Origin: Chlorobiota bacterium | Lineage (GTDB): Bacteria; Bacteroidota; Bacteroidia; Bacteroidales; JAADGE01 | Length of the DNA stretch: 17,156 nt | Assembly: GCA_030592825.1 (NCBI GenBank) | Contig: JAUVIG010000032.1 | Location: 1-17,156 of the forward strand | Direction of reading: 5' to 3' | In this document: positions 8,806 through 14,228 of the stretch, piece by piece | How the letters are laid out: every line of letters starts with the position of its first letter | How positions within the stretch are numbered: position 1 is the first letter of the stretch | Program-made: the position numbers and the translations under genes | Notes under the pieces: generated by a model | The model's database searches: none | Told to the model about the DNA's origin: nothing | What the model saw: only the letters and a program-made list of their open reading frames with translations

Positions 8806-9186
8806 ATGAATATTCCTGAAAATTTAAAATATACAAAAGACCATGAATGGATAAAAGTTGAAGGTGGTGAAGCAATTATCGGGATTACCGATTTCGCTCA
8901 AGGTGAACTTGGTGATATTGTTTTTATAGAAGTTGAAACAGTCGGAGAAGAACTTGATAAAGAAGAAACATTCGGAACAATTGAAGCAGTAAAAACAGTT
9001 TCAGATATGTTTATGCCGATTTCCGGAGAAGTTCTTGAATTTAATCAAAAACTTGAAGACACTCCCGAATTGATAAATTCAGACCCTTATGGTAACGGTT
9101 GGATAATTAAGATAAAAATAAAAAACGCCTCTGAACTTGACGATTTATTATCAAGTACAGAATATGCCGGCACAATCAATTCATAA
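8806..9186 (+). CDS. gcvH: Glycine cleavage system H protein
   Basis: GcvH carries the lipoyl arm that shuttles the aminomethyl group between the P, T and L proteins of the cytoplasmic glycine cleavage complex. The 126-residue length is normal. The lipoyl-accepting lysine is K63 in the motif GTIEAVKTVSDMFMP (57-71). Other family features are the opening LKYTKDHEWIKVEG (7-20), GITDFAQGELGDIVFIE (26-42), and NSDPYGNGWIIKIK (91-104) followed by a short acidic tail. The ATG at 8806 gives the standard N-terminus MNIPENLKYTKDHEW. It lies 160 bases after sprA. The gene pair sprA-gcvH is often kept together in Bacteroidota without an obvious functional link. No gcvP or gcvT is in the window. A canonical terminator is at 9350-9378. 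Confidence 0.97.
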   Translation: MNIPENLKYTKDHEWIKVEGGEAIIGITDFAQGELGDIVFIEVETVGEELDKEETFGTIEAVKTVSDMFMPISGEVLEFNQKLEDTPELINSDPYGNGWIIKIKIKNASELDDLLSSTEYAGTINS

Positions 9187-9233
9187 CATAAAATTATACA
9201 TAATATCCGCAGGTCTGTCTTTAAACCCTTGAT

Positions 9234-9312
9234 AGTCATCGGATGACTTGTTATAAAAATGTGTAATACAATTTGATTAAAGTACTCACTATCAATTAGT
9301 CATCCGATGACT
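9234..9312. repeat. Facing pair of 15-base near-palindromes downstream of gcvH
   Basis: AGTCATCGGATGACT (9234-9248) and AGTCATCCGATGACT (9298-9312) are exact reverse complements of each other. Each is also a palindrome around its central base, and they are 49 bases apart. Further matching blocks lie outside them in inverted order: ATCCG with GTCTGT on the left (9205-9218), and ACAGAC with CGGAT on the right (9314-9336). Each copy can fold alone (AGTCA/TGACT stem), or the two can pair across the spacer. The layout resembles a paired REP-type element or the remnant of a small inverted-repeat transposon. No ORF lies inside. Confidence 0.65.
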
Positions 9313-9349
9313 TACAGACTATCTAATTTTACGGATTTGATGAATATAT

Positions 9350-9378
9350 AAGGATTGTCTTTCGGCAGTCCTTTTTTT
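9350..9378 (+). terminator. Intrinsic terminator after gcvH
   Basis: AAGGATTGTC (9350-9359) and GGCAGTCCTT (9364-9373) form a ten-pair stem with two G-T wobbles and a TTTC loop. An uninterrupted T-run covers 9372-9378. This is a textbook rho-independent terminator for plus-strand transcription from gcvH. It separates gcvH from the rmuC promoter box immediately downstream. Confidence 0.85.
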
Positions 9379-9391
9379 CTTTCAATCTTGT

Positions 9392-9399
9392 TACATTTG
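9392..9399 (+). promoter_or_regulatory. Candidate Bacteroidota -7 box for rmuC
   Basis: TACATTTG is an exact TAnnTTTG match lying between the gcvH terminator and the rmuC ATG at 9413. The transcript leader would be only a few bases long. No convincing -33 TTTG is visible; the upstream sequence is a T/C-rich tract that belongs to the terminator tail. Confidence 0.5.
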
Positions 9400-9412
9400 C
9401 AAAAAACTGTTT

Positions 9413-10891
9413 ATGGAAACTATAATACCTCTTATTTCATTAATTCTCGGTGTTGCCCTTAGTTGGTTCATCATCAGGCAGGTCAATAAAAGAACAAAAA
9501 TTGACCTTTCTGCTTATGATAATTTGCTGAAAAAAAAAGAAATATTTGAGTTTAAAATCAATGGTCTGGAAAAAGAAATTAATAAAAAAGATGATGAAAT
9601 AAAAATCATTAAAAATGAACGGAATTCTTTATCGGAAGATCTTTCAAACGTAAAATCATTTTTAGCATCTTCAAAAACACTGATTGATGAGAAAAACAAG
9701 GATATTGAAGAACTTAAAATTGAGATAATTGATATTAACAGCGAAATTAAAGAATTAAGAGAAGACCTGAATAAAAGTAAATCAGCATTTATCAGTTCAG
9801 AAGAAAGAAATAAAAATCTTGCCGAAAAACTTCAAACACAAAAAGAAGAGATTGAAAAGATTGGTGAAAAATTCAGTAATGAATTTAAAGTGTTGGCCAA
9901 TTCCATTATGGATGAAAAAAGCAAAAAGTTTACTGAGCAAAACAGAATAAATTTAAAAACATTATTGGAACCGCTTGATGAAAACATTAAAGAATTCAAA
10001 AAGAAAGTAGAAGAAACATACGATAAGGAATCTAAACAACGGTTTTCATTAGAATCAAAAATAAAAGAACTTGTTGAATTGAACCAACAGATCAGTGAAG
10101 AAGCACACAATTTAACACAGGCATTAAAAGGATCTTCCAAAACTCAAGGTGATTGGGGCGAGATGATATTGGAAACTATTTTGGAAAATTCAGGATTGGA
10201 AAAAGGCCGTGAATTTTTTGTGCAAGAATTTTTAAGAGATGAAGCAGGAAACACCATTACAGGAACTGACGGAAAAAAAATGCAACCCGATGTATTAATT
10301 AAATATCCCGACGGAAGAAACGTTATTGTTGATTCAAAGGTCAGCTTAACAGCATATGAAAGATATATGGCTGCAGAAACTGATGAAGAACAGGAGAGTG
10401 CTGTAAAACAACATGTACAATCAATGAAGAAACACATTGACGAGTTAAGTGCCAAGAACTATGACAATTATACAGATTCTCTTGATTTTGTTATGATGTT
10501 TATACCTGTTGAACCGGCATACTTTTTAGTTATGAAACATGATTCAAGTATTTGGAATTATGCATATAAAAAGAAAATTTTACTTATCAGTCCGACAAAT
10601 CTTATTGCTGCATTAAAACTTGTTGCTGACCTGTGGAAAAGGGAACATCAAAACAGAAATGCCTTTGAAATAGCTGAACGAGGCGGTAAATTATATGATA
10701 AATTTGTAAGTTTTGCTGAAAACATGGTGGATATTGGAAGTAATATTAACAGAGCACAAAAAAGTTACGATACGGCATTAAATCAATTAAAAGACGGAAA
10801 AGGCAATCTCATAGGACAAGTTGAAAAATTAAAAGAACTTGGAGTTAAAGCACAAAAAACAATACCTCCGAGTTTACAAAGCGGAGATTAA
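9413..10891 (+). CDS. rmuC: DNA recombination protein RmuC
   Basis: RmuC-family proteins limit recombination at inverted repeats and have a PD-(D/E)XK nuclease-like core. The exact substrate and reaction are poorly defined. This 492-residue copy has one N-terminal membrane segment (about 4-21), then a Lys/Glu-rich coiled coil (about 35-235). The RmuC domain follows (about 240-440), with QGDWGE (245-250), QPDVLIKYPDG (291-301) and VDSKVS (306-311) carrying the candidate active-site Asp and Lys residues, IPVEPAYFL (364-372) and ISPTNLIAALK (392-402). A short coiled tail ends the protein. The ATG at 9413 places the membrane helix at the very N-terminus as usual. It has its own promoter box and converges on the next gene with only 46 bases between them. 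No terminator hairpin is visible in that gap. Confidence 0.95.
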   Translation: METIIPLISLILGVALSWFIIRQVNKRTKIDLSAYDNLLKKKEIFEFKINGLEKEINKKDDEIKIIKNERNSLSEDLSNVKSFLASSKTLIDEKNKDIEELKIEIIDINSEIKELREDLNKSKSAFISSEERNKNLAEKLQTQKEEIEKIGEKFSNEFKVLANSIMDEKSKKFTEQNRINLKTLLEPLDENIKEFKKKVEETYDKESKQRFSLESKIKELVELNQQISEEAHNLTQALKGSSKTQGDWGEMILETILENSGLEKGREFFVQEFLRDEAGNTITGTDGKKMQPDVLIKYPDGRNVIVDSKVSLTAYERYMAAETDEEQESAVKQHVQSMKKHIDELSAKNYDNYTDSLDFVMMFIPVEPAYFLVMKHDSSIWNYAYKKKILLISPTNLIAALKLVADLWKREHQNRNAFEIAERGGKLYDKFVSFAENMVDIGSNINRAQKSYDTALNQLKDGKGNLIGQVEKLKELGVKAQKTIPPSLQSGD

Positions 10892-10937
10892 TATATCTTC
10901 TGCGAATGTTTTTATTGAAAACTGATTTCTAATAAGT

Positions 10938-12524
10938 TTATCTCAACTTAATATAAACAGGCACTGTACCGTGAGATTCCTCTCCTGAACTATCTACAGC
11001 TGTAATAACAAACGTGTATTCCTTTTTAAAAAAACGACCATTCTTCCTGTTAATAATTAAGTAATTATCAGATGTTTTTTGAAAGATGTCATCCTCATCT
11101 GCATCTTCAAAATCATAATTTCTGAATTTATACACAAAATATTCAACAATATTTCCGGTTGTATCTTTATCCCATGAAAGCATGATCTTCTTCCCTAATT
11201 TTGTTATTATAAAGTTTTCCGGCTTAATAAAATCATTTGATTTGATGACATTTGTATCATTTAGTGTAATATCTGCCACCAAGGTTGTATCAATTGTTTG
11301 AAGCCATGGCATACTTGGTGCGGAAACTTTTTCAGTGTAATAATTCAATTTTAAAGAATCACAAAAACCCAAACGGTTTTCCATAATTGATTTTGCCTTA
11401 TAAAATATGCTTCCAAAAACTTCCGAATTATTCCTGTTAATTTTCAATTGTTTAATCAACTGATTAGGATCTCTCCAAGATGAAGACACAGCATCTTTTT
11501 GGGCTTGGTACACAGCTTGCCCTATATACAAATGTTTTCCGTATGTATGTTCACCCCACCAATTAACCAAAGTTGCATAATCTGCATATTTATTTCCTAT
11601 GGGCCAATATAATTGAGGTGCAACATAATCTATCCAATCGTTTTGCAACCATTTTAAAACATCAGAATATAAATAATCGTAATGAGCCAATCCTCTTGTA
11701 TCCGAACCTTCCGGATCTTGACTTTTATTTCTCCAAACACCTGACGGAGCAACCCCGAATCTTAACCAAGGCTTTTCTGATTTTATTCTTTTATTAACAC
11801 CTTTTATAAAGAGATTCATGTTTTGTCTTCTCCAATCGGCTATTAATAATGAATCCGGATTATATTTTAAAAAACTGCTTTTATCCGGTATCTTCATTAT
11901 TCTGCCTCTTCCATTTCTTGCAGGATACGGATAAAAATAATCATCAAAATGAATACCGTCAATATTATAGCGTTTAACAATATCACCAATTATATTTGTA
12001 ACATATTCTCTGACTTCCGGAATACCGGGATCAAAATATTTGTGTATATCATAAGTAAAAACCCATTCAGGCTTTCTGTTTGTGATATGATCTTCTGCAA
12101 TATCTGCAAATTCAATGGTTGCAACAGCTCTGAAAGGATTTATCCATGCATGGAATTCAATATCGCGTTTATGCGCTTCTTCAATGTAAAACTCAAGGGG
12201 ATCATAATACGGATCAGGAGCTTTGCCTTGTTCTCCGGTCAACCATTCAGACCAAGGTTCAAATTCCGAAGCGTAAAAAGCATCAGCTGCAGGTCTAACT
12301 TGAAACATCACTGCATTAATCCCTATCTCCGAAAAATAATCCAACATTTCAATATATTCTTTTTTTTGTTCTTCGACAGACAGGAACTTATTACTCGGAA
12401 AATCAATATTCTTAACAGTAGCAATCCAAACTGCTCTCATCTCTTCTCCGGATTCTGTTTGTGCAGAAATATATCCGTGATAAACATGAATTAGAGCAGT
12501 TACAATTATTAATGCTTTTTTCAT
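10938..12524 (-). CDS. Secreted GHL10 / DUF187 family 10 glycosyl-hydrolase-like protein
   Basis: The family is a TIM-barrel glycosidase-like group (GHL10, formerly DUF187; YngK-like) thought to act on cell-wall or surface glycans; the substrate here is unknown. I start it at the ATG at 12522-12524 because MKKALIIVTALIHVYHGYISAQ is a good signal peptide; an ATG five codons upstream (12539) is possible. In the resulting 528 residues the domain motifs are MRAVWIATV (29-37), QVRPAADAFY (75-84), HAWINPFR (125-132), FDPGIPEVREYV (164-175), GIHFDDYFYPYP (190-201, with the candidate acidic pair) and IDYVAPQLYW (298-307). Residues from about 435 to the end look like a fibronectin III-type domain (KKIMLSWDKDT, then FVITAVDSSGEES). 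There is no T9SS sorting domain, so a periplasmic or Sec-exported fate is likely. galE lies upstream on the same strand, but 245 bases away. Confidence 0.88.
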   Translation of the reverse strand: MKKALIIVTALIHVYHGYISAQTESGEEMRAVWIATVKNIDFPSNKFLSVEEQKKEYIEMLDYFSEIGINAVMFQVRPAADAFYASEFEPWSEWLTGEQGKAPDPYYDPLEFYIEEAHKRDIEFHAWINPFRAVATIEFADIAEDHITNRKPEWVFTYDIHKYFDPGIPEVREYVTNIIGDIVKRYNIDGIHFDDYFYPYPARNGRGRIMKIPDKSSFLKYNPDSLLIADWRRQNMNLFIKGVNKRIKSEKPWLRFGVAPSGVWRNKSQDPEGSDTRGLAHYDYLYSDVLKWLQNDWIDYVAPQLYWPIGNKYADYATLVNWWGEHTYGKHLYIGQAVYQAQKDAVSSSWRDPNQLIKQLKINRNNSEVFGSIFYKAKSIMENRLGFCDSLKLNYYTEKVSAPSMPWLQTIDTTLVADITLNDTNVIKSNDFIKPENFIITKLGKKIMLSWDKDTTGNIVEYFVYKFRNYDFEDADEDDIFQKTSDNYLIINRKNGRFFKKEYTFVITAVDSSGEESHGTVPVYIKLR

Positions 12525-12543
12525 TTGTGGAAATATCATTATT

Positions 12544-12687
12544 AATGCTTCAATGATTCCTGCCTTGTCGGCAGACAGGAAATGCTGTAATGCTTAAATA
12601 TAATACAAAATGATTAATTGTTATTCTTTCATTTTTACATTAGGGCATATCATGTTAAACATTTAAGCATTAACTCATTGAAGCATT
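12544..12687. repeat. Nested inverted repeat with a hairpin inserted in one arm
   Basis: Two inverted pairs are nested. The outer pair is AATGCTTCAATGA (12544-12556) with TCATTGAAGCATT (12675-12687). The inner pair is TAATGCTTAAAT (12588-12599) with ATTTAAGCATTA (12661-12672). Both pairings are perfect. The right arm has only two bases between its blocks, while the left arm has 31 (12557-12587). Those 31 bases contain their own hairpin: CTGCC (12560-12564) with GGCAG (12570-12574), or alternatively TTCCTG (12557-12562) with CAGGAA (12576-12581). AATGCT recurs several times as a degenerate short unit. The element fills the space between galE and the GHL10 gene and contains no ORF. Confidence 0.7.
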
Positions 12688-12694
12688 TTAGCAT

Positions 12695-12713
12695 TTATTG
12701 AATTATTCAATAA
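12695..12713 (-). terminator. AT-rich hairpin downstream of galE
   Basis: TTATTGAA (12695-12702) and TTCAATAA (12706-12713) form a perfect eight-pair stem with a three-base loop, 56 bases past the galE stop in the direction of galE transcription. The stem has only one G-C pair and no T-run follows on the minus strand, so it is a weak terminator candidate. Confidence 0.3.
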
Positions 12714-12768
12714 GTTTCTATTTTCTTTTAAAATAACTATCTCAAAATCTACAGAAGAACTTTCCGTT

Positions 12769-13791
12769 TTATAATTTTCTGTATTTTTTCTCCCAATTCC
12801 AAGCTGACAATAAAGCATCTTTTAAGGATTTTTCTGTTTTCCAGCCTAATTCTGCATTTGCCAAACTTGTATCTGCCCACACTTGCTCAATATCACCCGG
12901 TCTTCTTTCGATAATTTTATAGTTTAATTTTAATCCCGTAACCTTTTCAAATGTTTTTACAACTTCTAACACCGAATTGCCTCTTCCTGTTCCCAGATTA
13001 AAAATTTCATACCTCTTTTTATTCTTTTTTTTCAGCAAACGTTTTACTGCTGTAACATGAGCTTTTGCTAAATCAATAATATGAATATAATCTCTGATTG
13101 CTGTTCCGTCAGGTGTATTATAATTATCACCAAAAATATTAAGTTCCTTTCTTATACCTGCTGCTGTTTGTGTTATATAAGGTATCAAATTATCAGGAAC
13201 TCCGATAGGTAATTCGCCTATTTCCGCACTTTCATGTGCTCCTATCGGATTAAAATAACGTAATGATACAGTATTAAGTATATCTGATGACATTACAAGG
13301 TCTTCAATGATTTCTTCAGAAATTTGTTTTGTATTTCCGTAAGGAGAATCTGCTTTTATAATTGGAGACTTTTCTGTTACCGGAAGCTTTTCAGCTTGTC
13401 CGTAAACTGTGCAAGAAGATGAAAAAACAAAATTCTCAATTTTGAATTCTTGCATACTGTTTAAAATATTCATCAATGCAATGAGATTATTTTGATAATA
13501 TTTTAAAGGTAATTTTACCGATTCCCCGACAGCTTTAAATGCTGCAAAATGTATAATTGCATCGAACTTTGAAGATGATTCAAAAAGTTCATTAACAGCA
13601 TTACTGTCAACCAAATCAATTTTGTGAAATTTTGGTTTCTCTCCTGTAATGTTCTTTATCCCTTCAAGAACTTCAATCTTTGAATTTGATAAATTATCAA
13701 TAATCTCAACTCTATATCCGGCATTTATTAATTCTACAACAGTATGTGACCCAATATAACCTGTTCCGCCGGTTACTAATATTTTGTGCAT
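12769..13791 (-). CDS. galE: UDP-glucose 4-epimerase GalE
   Basis: GalE interconverts UDP-glucose and UDP-galactose (sometimes the N-acetyl forms) using bound NAD in the cytoplasm, feeding the Leloir pathway and surface polysaccharide synthesis. The 340-residue length matches E. coli GalE (338). The NAD-binding motif is GGTGYIG (8-14). The short-chain dehydrogenase triad is visible as SSSCTVYG (124-131, Ser) and YGNTK (151-155, Tyr and Lys). Other family blocks are HFAAFKAVGESV (81-92), LRYFNPIGAH (177-186), DGTAIRDYIHIIDLA (228-242) and ERRPGDIEQVWAD (295-307). The ATG at 13791 gives the standard start MHKILVTGGTGYIGSH. No other galactose genes are nearby, which favours a general sugar-nucleotide role. 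Whether it uses N-acetylated substrates cannot be told from sequence alone. Confidence 0.95.
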   Translation of the reverse strand: MHKILVTGGTGYIGSHTVVELINAGYRVEIIDNLSNSKIEVLEGIKNITGEKPKFHKIDLVDSNAVNELFESSSKFDAIIHFAAFKAVGESVKLPLKYYQNNLIALMNILNSMQEFKIENFVFSSSCTVYGQAEKLPVTEKSPIIKADSPYGNTKQISEEIIEDLVMSSDILNTVSLRYFNPIGAHESAEIGELPIGVPDNLIPYITQTAAGIRKELNIFGDNYNTPDGTAIRDYIHIIDLAKAHVTAVKRLLKKKNKKRYEIFNLGTGRGNSVLEVVKTFEKVTGLKLNYKIIERRPGDIEQVWADTSLANAELGWKTEKSLKDALLSAWNWEKKYRKL

Positions 13792-13814
13792 TTTTATTTT
13801 TTATTATTAATGTT

Positions 13815-13822
13815 CAAATTTA
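13815..13822 (-). promoter_or_regulatory. Candidate Bacteroidota -7 box for galE
   Basis: On the minus strand this reads TAAATTTG, an exact TAnnTTTG match 23 bases upstream of the galE ATG. Two further exact minus-strand matches lie at 13976-13983 and 13999-14006. The proximal one fits the short leaders seen at the other genes here. No clear -33 element is visible. Confidence 0.45.
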
Positions 13823-13857
13823 AGAATTTATACAGTTTCACCACATTGTTAGTTATA

Positions 13858-13914
13858 TTTTCCTCTTTTCTTGTTCCGTTTCGCTACACTTCACTACACA
13901 AGAAAAGAGGAAAA
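13858..13914. repeat. Perfect 17-base inverted repeat with 23-base loop
   Basis: TTTTCCTCTTTTCTTGT (13858-13874) and ACAAGAAAAGAGGAAAA (13898-13914) are perfect reverse complements, separated by 23 bases (13875-13897). On the minus strand the loop contains the related units TAGTGAAG and TGTAGCGAA. The T-run precedes the stem and the A-run follows it on both strands, so it lacks the tail expected of an intrinsic terminator. It lies in the galE leader side of the 437-base galE/cargo-gene intergenic region (13792-14228). Apart from this, the hairpin at 13991-14016 and the promoter boxes, I see nothing coding in that region. Confidence 0.75.
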
Positions 13915-13990
13915 CAGATGCAAAAAAATGACAACCTTTTATATTGTATAACTTTAAAAAAATACAAAAATGAAACAAATTTATCATTCT

Positions 13991-14016
13991 AACGCAAGCA
14001 AATATACGATTGCGTT
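13991..14016. other. Small hairpin with a minus-strand promoter box in its loop
   Basis: AACGCAA (13991-13997) pairs with TTGCGTT (14010-14016) around a 12-base loop. On the minus strand the loop side contains TATATTTG (13999-14006), an exact TAnnTTTG box. A dyad around a promoter box could be an operator for galE-directed transcription, but the spacing to galE (over 200 bases) is long and a chance match is possible. Confidence 0.3.
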
Positions 14017-14179
14017 CCGAAATTAACAAAAGTAATCTGCCAAAGAATGTTTTGACAAAGAAATAAAGTTTTTCACAGAATACTGTAAGAAAATAAATTC
14101 GGATATTTGAAAACCGGTTCGAAATTAAACTTAACAATTATTTAACGAAAACCCCTAAAAAATATTAAAACATAAATAT

Positions 14180-14187
14180 TAAATTTG
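14180..14187 (+). promoter_or_regulatory. Candidate Bacteroidota -7 box for the T9SS cargo gene
   Basis: TAAATTTG is an exact TAnnTTTG match ending 41 bases before the ATG at 14229. This would leave an A/T-rich leader of roughly 35 bases. No clear -33 element is seen upstream. Confidence 0.4.
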
Positions 14188-14228
14188 AGCATAAAAAAAC
14201 ATATTCTGTTAATTAAATTATTTTTGTT

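Noticed and set aside
9187..9349. Glycine-type riboswitch near gcvH
   Set aside because: The region is downstream of gcvH, not upstream, and shows only repeat palindromes without an aptamer-like arrangement.
13858..13914. Bidirectional terminator
   Set aside because: The T-run lies before the stem and the A-run after it on both strands, the reverse of what intrinsic termination needs.
13853..14137. Small ORFs on both strands in the galE/cargo-gene intergenic region
   Set aside because: Their translations follow the inverted repeat and A/T tracts, with no domain, signal peptide or plausible start context.
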